Source: Gemmatimonadota bacterium | Lineage (GTDB): Bacteria > Gemmatimonadota > Gemmatimonadetes > Gemmatimonadales > Gemmatimonadaceae | NCBI GenBank assembly: GCA_020161135.1 | Contig: JAIUOB010000007.1 | Span: 1-64,000 of the forward strand | Length of the DNA stretch: 64,000 bases | Direction: 5' to 3' | Program-made: the position numbers and the translations under genes | Shown here: one piece after another, positions 43,224 through 50,767 of the stretch | Layout: the number at the start of each line of letters is the position of its first letter | How positions within the stretch are numbered: position 1 is the stretch's first letter | The notes under the pieces: generated by a model | Databases searched by the model: none | Seen by the model: the letters and a program-made list of their open reading frames with translations, nothing else | What the model was told of the DNA's origin: nothing

Positions 43224-44410
43224 TGCGTGGTCCGAGCCTGACGGTTGGCATCGAGGAAGAGTACCAGATCATCGATCCGGTGACGCGGGACCTGACACCG
43301 GGCTTCGACTCGCTCATCCAGAGCGCGTCTGCCGTGGCGGCCGACGTCAAGGCGGAGCTGCACCAGTGTCAGGTGGAGATCGGGACGCGGGTCTGCGGCA
43401 ACATCGCCGAGCTGCGCGACGAGCTGGTGAAGCTGCGCGGGCTGGTCATCAAGGCGGCGGGGGAGCACGGGCTGACGATCGCGTCGGCGGGCACGCACCC
43501 GTTCTCGAACTGGATGAACCAGGAGATGACGCCCAAGGAGCGGTATCTGGGTGTGAAGGCGGAGCTGCAGGATCTTGCCCACCGCCTGCTCATCTTCGGC
43601 ACGCATGTGCATGTGGGCATTGAGGATCCGGAGTTCCGCATCGACTGCCTCAACGCCGCGCGGTACATCCTGCCTCACATTCTCTGTCTCTCCACATCGT
43701 CGCCGTTCTGGTTCGGGCGCAACACCGGGCTGCACAGCTATCGCAGCATCGTGTTCAAGAACTTCCCGCGCACCGGCGTGCCGCGGATCCTGAACGGGTG
43801 GGGCGACTACGCCGACCTCGTGGACACGCTGGTTCGCACGAAGAGCATCCCCGACGGCTCGAAGGTGTGGTGGGATGTGCGTCCGCACCACGCCTACCCG
43901 ACGCTCGAGTTCCGGGTGTGCGACGTGAACACGCGGGTGGACGAGGCCGTGTGCATCGCCGCGATCCTGCAGGCGGTGGTCGCCAAGATGTGGAAGCTGC
44001 GCCGCGACAACATGACCTTCCGCGTCTATGCCTCGGACCTCATCGAGGAGAACAAGTGGCGCGCGGTGCGGTGGGGGCTCGGGGGCAAGCTCATCGACTT
44101 CGGCAAGAAGGAGGAGCTGGCCGCGCCCGTGCTCATTCGCGAGCTGATCGAGTGGTTCCTCGACGACGTCCTCGACGAACTCGGCACCCGCAAGGAAGTC
44201 GAATACGCCTTCCGGATTCTCGAGGAGGGGTCGAGCGCGCAGCGGCAACTGGCCACCTATGCCCGCACGGGCGATCTGCGCGCCGTGGTCGACCAGCTCA
44301 TCCGCGAGACGGCCGAGGGGGTGTGTGAGCCCACGTTGGGCCCACCGCTCGAGTCGAGCCGCGCGGCGACGGTGACGCCTCCCGGAGTCAGGGCACAGTC
44401 GGTTCCCTGA
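43223..44410 (+). CDS. Carboxylate-amine ligase, GCS2/YbdK family
   Basis: 395 residues of the glutamate-cysteine-ligase family 2 (YbdK-like). Seen: LTVGIEEEYQIIDPVT with the metal glutamates (about residues 8-16), HQCQVEIGTRVC, SAGTHPFSNW, the substrate strand IFGTHVHVGIED (about 125), LSTSSPFWFGRNTGLHSYRS, RPHHAYPTLEFRVCD and an ERI-like C-terminal helix region. YbdK has weak gamma-glutamylcysteine synthetase activity; relatives make other gamma-glutamyl amides. ATG 43223 sits in TAATG with the previous stop. Last gene of the operon; inverted repeat C follows directly and may end transcription. Confidence 0.88.
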   Translation: MRGPSLTVGIEEEYQIIDPVTRDLTPGFDSLIQSASAVAADVKAELHQCQVEIGTRVCGNIAELRDELVKLRGLVIKAAGEHGLTIASAGTHPFSNWMNQEMTPKERYLGVKAELQDLAHRLLIFGTHVHVGIEDPEFRIDCLNAARYILPHILCLSTSSPFWFGRNTGLHSYRSIVFKNFPRTGVPRILNGWGDYADLVDTLVRTKSIPDGSKVWWDVRPHHAYPTLEFRVCDVNTRVDEAVCIAAILQAVVAKMWKLRRDNMTFRVYASDLIEENKWRAVRWGLGGKLIDFGKKEELAAPVLIRELIEWFLDDVLDELGTRKEVEYAFRILEEGSSAQRQLATYARTGDLRAVVDQLIRETAEGVCEPTLGPPLESSRAATVTPPGVRAQSVP

Positions 44411-44828
44411 GTGCTTACCACGGAAGAGGGTTCGCTTCGTCAACTGCTTACTACGGAAGCGGGGGGAGCAGGGGGGCGGGAGCGGGACGGCGAGACAACG
44501 GCTACTACGGAAGCTTCCGCGGTAGCCGTTGTCTCGTTGCTGGGCTCCCGTTGTTCCGCTCCCCCCAAGCCAACAACGGAAGCGGCGCTTGTCCGCGTGC
44601 TTCCGTAGTACGCAGTTCCCAACAATGCCGAAATGCCGGACATTCCCCTGAGGGAAATTCGGACCGCCTTCCTCGGACAAGTACGAATGCCGCCCGTTGT
44701 GGTGCGGATCTACCGTGCGTCCAAGGCCGCAGCAGTGTGCTGTGGCGGAGTGCCGGACGCGTTGTGACGCCGGCATTCAGGTGCCCTCGCGGCGCCCGTG
44801 ACGAACCACGATGCCCTCAGGCGATCCG
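44411..44828. repeat. Inverted repeat copy C with a near-perfect 46-base palindrome, plus gap to hmuY
   Basis: Repeat region about 44418-44625. The centre 44491-44536 is almost fully self-complementary: CGAGACAACGGCTAC pairs with GTAGCCGTTGTCTCG, around an inner CGGAAGCTTCCG; only two opposed positions fail. Outer arms repeat TACTACGGAAGC at about 44450 and its complement near 44603, with GGGGGGAGC/GCTCCCCCC inside. A 25-base piece (44477-44501) matches copy A at 23 positions. After the repeat, 44636-44828 holds ATTCCCCTGAGGGAAAT at about 44643 (a possible operator) and little else; no gene is supported. Confidence 0.75.
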
Positions 44829-45950
44829 ATGTTTGCGTCTCTGTCCGCTCCCGCGACTCCCCGCGCGCCCCGTGCCGTGGCGCGTCCGCGCTCGGCCATC
44901 ACCGCGGCGATGGCCGTGGTCGGCCTCTCGCTCCTCACGGCGTGCGAAAGCGAATCGAACCCCACCGGTCCGGGCGGGGGGACCCGCGAGCCCGCGATCA
45001 ACGAGATCGTGACGTCGGCGCCGCTCAATGCCAGCAGCAATGACACCCTCGTCTACTTCAGCCTCACCACCGGCACGCTGGTGTCGCGATCGGCGGACTG
45101 GGACCTCGCGCTGCGTCGCTATGAGCTGCGCCTGAATTCGCCGGCCATCGGGGGTGCGACCAGCAAGAATGTGCTGGGGGTGGGCCTCGACAACAACAAG
45201 GCGGCGACTGACGCGCAGGTGCTGGCGTTCACGGCGGCGTCGACGCGCCCGGCCTTCGACTCGGTGCGCGTGGCACAGATTCCGGTCGAGAGCGCATTCC
45301 AGACCGACCGCCTGACCGAGAATCGGCAGGGCTATCTCAACCTGGCCGGCGTGCCGACGGCGAACTCCGCCAACTACTGGAAGGTCCGGCTCGCGAACGG
45401 CGGCTTCGGTCTGCTGCGCGCGACGCGCATCAAGTTCACGCCGCAGTTCGCGGTGGACACGCTGTACATCGAGTCGCGCCTGCAGACCGGCACGACACTC
45501 GGGGCCCCGCAGACGCTCGCCATCGCCCCGGCTGGCCAGGTGGTATCGGTGAGCCTCGCGACGAATGCCGTGGTGGCCGCGACGGGGTGCAACTGGGACC
45601 TGCAGTTCAATCCGGCCGCCAACGCGCTCTCGTTCGTCGTGAACACGGCGTGCAACGCGGGCACGTACCCGGGGCCCGCCTCGCCGACCTTTGCGAACGC
45701 CACGGTCGCGAACGATGCCCCACAGTACGCGGCGTACCTCTCGCAGCTCGTGGGGCCGATTCCCAACTCGGTGCTCGACAAGAGTGCGCCGTTCCGGTAC
45801 AACCTGCTCGGCAACGACCGCCTGCATCCGTCGTACAACACGTTCCTCGTGAAGGTCGGCGCGAAGGTCTACAAGCTGCAGGTGATCGACTACTACAGTG
45901 ACACCGGCGCGCCGGGGTGGCCCACGCTGCGCTACGCCCGCATCCAGTAA
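44829..45950 (+). CDS. HmuY-like heme-binding lipoprotein
   Basis: About 373 residues. The signal sequence ends AMAVVGLSLLTACESES, a clear lipobox with Cys at about residue 40. The mature part resembles the HmuY family: VYFSLTTGTLVSRSADWDLALRRYELRLNSPAIGG (the strand-W-D-(L/I)-A pattern, about 80-115), a long beta-rich middle, and the closing YKLQVIDYYSDTGAPGWPTLRYARI. HmuY proteins bind heme outside the cell and pass it to a TonB receptor; the next gene, 12 bases away, is such a receptor, which supports the call. ATG 44811 is an alternative start, six residues longer. Heme ligands cannot be assigned by eye. Confidence 0.75.
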   Translation: MFASLSAPATPRAPRAVARPRSAITAAMAVVGLSLLTACESESNPTGPGGGTREPAINEIVTSAPLNASSNDTLVYFSLTTGTLVSRSADWDLALRRYELRLNSPAIGGATSKNVLGVGLDNNKAATDAQVLAFTAASTRPAFDSVRVAQIPVESAFQTDRLTENRQGYLNLAGVPTANSANYWKVRLANGGFGLLRATRIKFTPQFAVDTLYIESRLQTGTTLGAPQTLAIAPAGQVVSVSLATNAVVAATGCNWDLQFNPAANALSFVVNTACNAGTYPGPASPTFANATVANDAPQYAAYLSQLVGPIPNSVLDKSAPFRYNLLGNDRLHPSYNTFLVKVGAKVYKLQVIDYYSDTGAPGWPTLRYARIQ

Positions 45951-45962
45951 GGAGATCGCTCC

Positions 45963-48140
45963 GTGCGCATCGCGAGGCGGGTGGCACTCGGTCTGGTCCT
46001 GCTGGTGTCGGCTCACGACATGAGTGGGGCGCAATCGCCCTCCGGCGCGGGCGACCCGTCACGCCGCGGCGTGGTGACGGGTCGTGATGACGGGGCGCCG
46101 GTGCTCGGTGCGCTCGTGGTGCACGAACGGAGCGGGGCGCGGGTCCGTGCCGACGAACAGGGTGTGTTCGCGGTGCGTGCACGGACTGGCGACACCATCG
46201 CCGTGCGTGCCCTCGGCTTTCGCGAGGCGCGCACGGTGGTGCCCGCTGGCGCCGCCGCGCCGCTGCGTGTGGTGCTGACGCCGCTGCCGACGCTGCTGCC
46301 CAAGTTCACGACGACGGTGGGGCAGCGTGTGATCCGTGCGAGTGAGTCGCCGCGGAGCATCGCGATCGTGTCGAAGGAGGAGCTCGCGGCGGCGGCGGCG
46401 GTGTCGGTGAACCAGTTGCTGCGCCAGCTGCCCGGACTGCAGGAGCTGCCCGCCGCGCCGAGTCGGAGCTCGATTTCCATTCGCGGCTTCGATGATGCGC
46501 GTGTGCTGGTGCTGGTGGACGGGGAGCCGGTGTCGGGGACGCTGGTCGAGAGTCGCGATATCGGCCGCCTCAGTGCGGTGGGTACCGAACGCATCGAAGT
46601 CACGAAGGGGCCGTCGAGCGTGGAGTTCGGCAGCGATGCGCTGGGCGGCGTGATCAACATCGTGCGGGCGGCGCCCACCAAGGCCCTGTCGGGCGAATGG
46701 CTGGCGCGTCGCGGTGGACTCGGACGGCAGGAGTCGTCGGGGAGCATCAGCCAGACCGTGGGCGGCGTGGGCTATCGCATCGACGGAAGCTGGCGTCAGA
46801 GTGATCGGGTGACCGGCTACGATGCCGCCGGTTCCACGTTTCATCGCGTGTACGACCTGCGCACCGATGTGCGCGTGCCACTCAAGGGAGGCTGGCAGGC
46901 GCGCCTCGACGCGCGCGGCTCGCAGGAGCGCCAGCGCTTCCCGGTCGATGCGAGCTTCAACGGCTTCATCGACGATCGGGGCGGCCAGGCGTTCGTCGAG
47001 GGGGCAGGGCCCACACTCGGCGGACTGCTCCGTCTGCGGGCCGCGGGGCAGCGCTTCCTGTACACGTACCGGCAATCGCGCGGGATGCTTCCCATTCGCG
47101 GTTCGGCCGATTCGCTCGAACAACGCGAGCGGGTGGCGCGCTATCTCGCGTCGTACACGCGGGTGCTGGGCGGACACGCGATCGACGCGGGCGTGCAGCA
47201 CGCGGAGCGTCATCTGGCAGCCCCCGGCAAGCTCACGGGCGACAGCGCGGCGGAGTCGGTGACGGAGGCGTTCGTGCGTGATGCGTGGACGGTGGGGCGG
47301 TGGCAGCTCACGGCGGGGGCGCGCACAACGCGCAGCACGTTGTGGGGACAGTCCACGAATCCCTCGCTCGGCGCGACGTGGCAGGCCACGTCGCGGCTGC
47401 AGTGGCGGGCGAATGTCGCGCGGGGCTTCCGCGCGCCGGGATTCAAGGAGATCCGCTACACGTTCACGAACCCGGCGGCGGGATACACGCTCATCGGCAA
47501 CACGGCGCTGCGCCCGGAGCGCTCGGTGAGCACCAGCGTGGGTGGTGCATGGGCCGTGTCGTCACGCCTGGGCCTCGATGTCGAGGCGTATCGCAACGAC
47601 GTCCGCGACCTCATCGACTGGCGCTACCAGGGCGACAATGCGGCCGGGTTCCAACAGTACGCGAACGTGAACGTGGCCGAGGCGCGCACGCAGGGCGTGG
47701 AGTTCAACGCGCGGCTGGTCGTGGCGGGCGCCGAGTGGACGGCGGGATACGACTTCCTGCGGGCACGCGACCTGGGCAGCGGGTTGCCGCTGAGCCGCCG
47801 GGCCACGCACACGGCGCGCCTGCGTGCGAGCCACGAGTGGCGTGTGCGCGAGGGGCTCATCGGCGACCTGTCGGCGCGCTACACCGGTGGTGCGCCACTC
47901 ATCGGCATTCCGAGTGGGGCGCCGATCACGGGCCCGTTCTCGACCGAGTCGGGCGTGGTGGGGCGTCAAGGTGCGCTGCTGTCGGTCGATGCGCAGGTGC
48001 GGCTCGCGGTGACGCCGGTGGCGGAGCTGAGTGGCGGCGTGAACAACCTGCTGGGACAGCGCCCGGCGCTGTGGACGCCGGCGTTCGACCGGCAGTTCTA
48101 CGTGGGGGCGAGCGTGAAGTGGAGCGGCGTGGAGCGCTGA
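45963..48140 (+). CDS. TonB-dependent outer-membrane receptor (HmuR-like partner)
   Basis: 725 residues with a signal peptide (MRIARRVALGLVLLVSAHDMSGAQ), a carboxypeptidase-regulatory N-domain (VVTGRDDGAPVLGALVVHERSG, about 35-115), a plug (SIAIVSKEELAAAAAVSVNQLLRQLPGLQE; ISIRGFDDARVLVLVDGEPV; IEVTKGPSSVEFGSDALGGVINIV, about 125-245) and a complete barrel ending with an aromatic-rich last strand (FDRQFYVGASVKWSGVER), with ANVARGFRAPGFKE and NVNVAEARTQGVEFNARL typical of TonB receptors. GTG 45963 has AAGGAG upstream. It follows the HmuY-like gene by 12 bases; heme or another iron complex is the likely cargo. Classic Fur sites were not seen. Confidence 0.88.
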   Translation: MRIARRVALGLVLLVSAHDMSGAQSPSGAGDPSRRGVVTGRDDGAPVLGALVVHERSGARVRADEQGVFAVRARTGDTIAVRALGFREARTVVPAGAAAPLRVVLTPLPTLLPKFTTTVGQRVIRASESPRSIAIVSKEELAAAAAVSVNQLLRQLPGLQELPAAPSRSSISIRGFDDARVLVLVDGEPVSGTLVESRDIGRLSAVGTERIEVTKGPSSVEFGSDALGGVINIVRAAPTKALSGEWLARRGGLGRQESSGSISQTVGGVGYRIDGSWRQSDRVTGYDAAGSTFHRVYDLRTDVRVPLKGGWQARLDARGSQERQRFPVDASFNGFIDDRGGQAFVEGAGPTLGGLLRLRAAGQRFLYTYRQSRGMLPIRGSADSLEQRERVARYLASYTRVLGGHAIDAGVQHAERHLAAPGKLTGDSAAESVTEAFVRDAWTVGRWQLTAGARTTRSTLWGQSTNPSLGATWQATSRLQWRANVARGFRAPGFKEIRYTFTNPAAGYTLIGNTALRPERSVSTSVGGAWAVSSRLGLDVEAYRNDVRDLIDWRYQGDNAAGFQQYANVNVAEARTQGVEFNARLVVAGAEWTAGYDFLRARDLGSGLPLSRRATHTARLRASHEWRVREGLIGDLSARYTGGAPLIGIPSGAPITGPFSTESGVVGRQGALLSVDAQVRLAVTPVAELSGGVNNLLGQRPALWTPAFDRQFYVGASVKWSGVER

Positions 48141-48164
48141 GGCGCGCGGGCTGAGCGCGTGACG

Positions 48165-50705
48165 TCAGCGCGTCCAGATGGCGATGAGGCCGCAGAAGGT
48201 GCGGGTCGACTCTCCACCTCCCCACAGGCCGACCGAGTTGCTGCCCTGGGAGCTGAGGCCGAGTGGTATGGTGGCGGGCCCCGCGAACACCTCGATGCCT
48301 TCGATTTCGCCGGGCGCCGGCAAGAGCGCGAGGTTGAAGCGGGCATCGGGCATGACGCGTCCGTCGATGGCCACCCGCATCCAGCAGTCCAGCGTGCGCT
48401 CGCGCGTGGACTTCGCGTAGTACGAGCCGAGGCTGTCCACGATCAGGATCGAGCCCACGCGCGAGAGCATCTGCCACGCGCTCACCGGGTTGCGCTTTTC
48501 GATGTCTTCGCGGGAGAACGACGCGGACGCGAGGCCGCGCGCGCGGCGCGTGTGAAACTCGCTGTGGCGCACGTTGCGCTCGCGCAGCGCGACCACACGC
48601 ACCGTGTCGAGCGAAGGCGCTGACACCGGGTCGAGGCCGACCGGCACCTCGTTGTGCCCGTCGGCCAGTTCGACGGTCACGGTGCCCTCCTGATAGCCGA
48701 CGCGCCGCAGACGCACGGTCGCCGTGCCGCGCGGGAGCTCCTGCACGGGCGTGCGACCATCGCTGGTGGTGCGGAGGGCGAACGTCGGGCCGCCCAGCGG
48801 TTCCACTTCGGCCACGACATCGCGCAGCGGCTGGCCCTGCGCATCCAGGACGCGCAGCGTGAGCGCCGCGGTGACTGGGCGGCGCAGCGTGAGGTCGAGG
48901 GCCGCAAGCGGCGCGTCGGGCATGGTGAAGACCGTGTCGCCCGCACTGATGCCTCCACTCCCGGTCGTGCTCTCCGCGTTCCCCGCCGCGTACACGACGA
49001 GCCGTTCGCCGACCGGGACGCCACAGAGGCGCCAGTGGCCCGTGCTGTCCGTGGGAATGCGTCGCGCGTCGTCATTGAGGATGACGCGTGCATCTCCGGG
49101 GCTGGCCTCGCCGTTGCGCACGGCGCGCACGCGCACGATGGCGCGTGGCACCGCGCGGCCGCGCGCATCGCGCACCTGACCGCGCAGGAGGGTGCGTGGC
49201 AGCGCCTGCGTCCCCGTGAGCGCGGCATCGCGGCAGACGGCGTCGACAAGTTGGCGGCTGTCCGGCAGGCGCCATTCGACCAGGCGCCCATCGGCATCGA
49301 CCGGCACCACGCGCGCGTCGACGCGAACGCCCAGCGTGTCCATGAGCGCCGACGAGACAGCGAGGCGGTAGGTACCGGGGAGGATGGGCGCGAGGCGCAG
49401 CGTGCCGTCGGCGGCGGTACGCCACGCGTCATCGGTGCCGTCCAGCGTGGCGCGCACGCCGGTGGGTGTGTGCAGGGGGTCGTCGCTGCGCGCCTGCACG
49501 ACGAGTGCCGCGGCGTCGGTCTCGAAGAGCGTGGCGGTGCCGCGACGCACGCGCAGCACCTCGCCGCCGGTGACCTGCACGCCGGTGAGCGTGCGCGCGG
49601 TGGCGCGCACCACGATGCTGCGCCGCCCGATGCTGGGCGCGCGTTCGGTCGCGTCGAGGATGGGCATGCGTACATGCCAGCGATGCACGATCCACTCGCC
49701 CGAGGCGATGCGTGCAAAGGTCACCTCGCCACCGGGTTCCGCAGGCTGCGCGGCGGCCGGGAGCGCCGTGTAGCGGAAGTGGAGCCGCCGCAATTCGCTG
49801 CTCGCCCGATCGATCCACAGCACGCCTTCGATGTCGCTGAAGGCGCCCTGCGCGCGTGCGGGGCGGAACGCGACGCCGATGAGGCCGGGTTCGCCGGCGG
49901 TGGGTGGTTCGAGGCGCACGCAGTGCGCGGCTGCAAACGACGCGGAGAGTAGCACGTCCGCGTCGGGCGCATAGAAGGTCGTGATGCCATCGGCGCCATC
50001 GACGACATAGCCGAATCGCGCGAGGGAGTCGGCGTCGCGACTGCGGAGGGCGCGTGCCGTGAGGCCCGTCCCGCGCGCGGTGCGCTGGTGCCGCACGGTG
50101 CGGCCATCGCTGTCCAACTCGCGCTCGTATTCGAGAAACTCCGTCACGAGCGGCGCGTCGCGGTCGCCGGGGGCCGCCTCACTGCGAAGCCGTGCCGAGA
50201 GGAGCGCCTTGCGGGCTTCCTCCCAGGCGGCCGCAACGACGGTGCCACCCGCCGCGCGCTGGCCGCACAAGTCGGCGCCCTGCACACTGACCGTCGGGAG
50301 CGTGACCGCAGCGCCCGAGAGGCGGAAGGTGATGGGCTCGCGGCTGCCCGCGTCGCTCTCGCGTGCGGCGCCCGGTGCGAACGGCCCGAGCGTGGGTCCC
50401 GGCGAGGGCTCGCGCCCGACCTGCAGGGCGCGCAGTGTCCAGCGGGCGCTGGGTGTGGGGAGCGCGAGGCGGAACCCGCCGCGCGCGTCGGTGAGGGCGC
50501 GCGCCTCACGCGTGGAGCCCGACTCCTGTGCGACCACGAGCACGTACGGGGCGCCGCTCCCATCGTCGCGCAACACGGTTCCCAGCACCACGCGCTCGGC
50601 GATCGCGGGTGCGCGCGGCACATCGCCCTGCGCACCGAGGCCGCGCTGCGGGCTGGCCGCCGCCACAAGTACCGTGCAGAGCAGGAGGATGCGTCGCGGG
50701 CGCAT
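48165..50705 (-). CDS. Secreted plug-only TonB-receptor-like protein (paralog 3)
   Basis: 846 residues with a signal peptide (MRPRRILLLCTVLVAAASPQRGLGAQ). Same order as paralog 2: regulatory sandwich (LGTVLRDDGSGAPYVLVVA), central module from Cys ~144 with LARFGYVVDGADGITTFYAP, HC at ~261 and GVLWIDRASSELRR; repeated sandwiches (VRATLDGTDDAWRTAADG; LRGQVRDARGRAVPRAIVRV); LCGVPVGERLVVYAAG (~560); RVLDAQGQPLRDVVAEV; plug-like end with DCWMRVAIDGRVM (~772), IEGIEVFAGPATIP and a terminal CGLIAIWTR. It stops without a barrel. It is convergent with the TonB receptor gene, 24 bases apart. No transporter function is possible without a barrel; role unknown. Confidence 0.75.
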   Translation of the reverse strand: MRPRRILLLCTVLVAAASPQRGLGAQGDVPRAPAIAERVVLGTVLRDDGSGAPYVLVVAQESGSTREARALTDARGGFRLALPTPSARWTLRALQVGREPSPGPTLGPFAPGAARESDAGSREPITFRLSGAAVTLPTVSVQGADLCGQRAAGGTVVAAAWEEARKALLSARLRSEAAPGDRDAPLVTEFLEYERELDSDGRTVRHQRTARGTGLTARALRSRDADSLARFGYVVDGADGITTFYAPDADVLLSASFAAAHCVRLEPPTAGEPGLIGVAFRPARAQGAFSDIEGVLWIDRASSELRRLHFRYTALPAAAQPAEPGGEVTFARIASGEWIVHRWHVRMPILDATERAPSIGRRSIVVRATARTLTGVQVTGGEVLRVRRGTATLFETDAAALVVQARSDDPLHTPTGVRATLDGTDDAWRTAADGTLRLAPILPGTYRLAVSSALMDTLGVRVDARVVPVDADGRLVEWRLPDSRQLVDAVCRDAALTGTQALPRTLLRGQVRDARGRAVPRAIVRVRAVRNGEASPGDARVILNDDARRIPTDSTGHWRLCGVPVGERLVVYAAGNAESTTGSGGISAGDTVFTMPDAPLAALDLTLRRPVTAALTLRVLDAQGQPLRDVVAEVEPLGGPTFALRTTSDGRTPVQELPRGTATVRLRRVGYQEGTVTVELADGHNEVPVGLDPVSAPSLDTVRVVALRERNVRHSEFHTRRARGLASASFSREDIEKRNPVSAWQMLSRVGSILIVDSLGSYYAKSTRERTLDCWMRVAIDGRVMPDARFNLALLPAPGEIEGIEVFAGPATIPLGLSSQGSNSVGLWGGGESTRTFCGLIAIWTR

Positions 50706-50767
50706 GCTCTACGTTTCAGCGCCTCACGGAAAAGGGCAAGCGTGGGACGGAACCGCTCGCCTGCGGA

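Noticed and set aside
44551..45012. Forward frame crossing repeat C and the start of the HmuY-like gene
   Set aside because: Overlaps the lipoprotein signal region in another frame; Cys/Arg-rich composition from repeat sequence.
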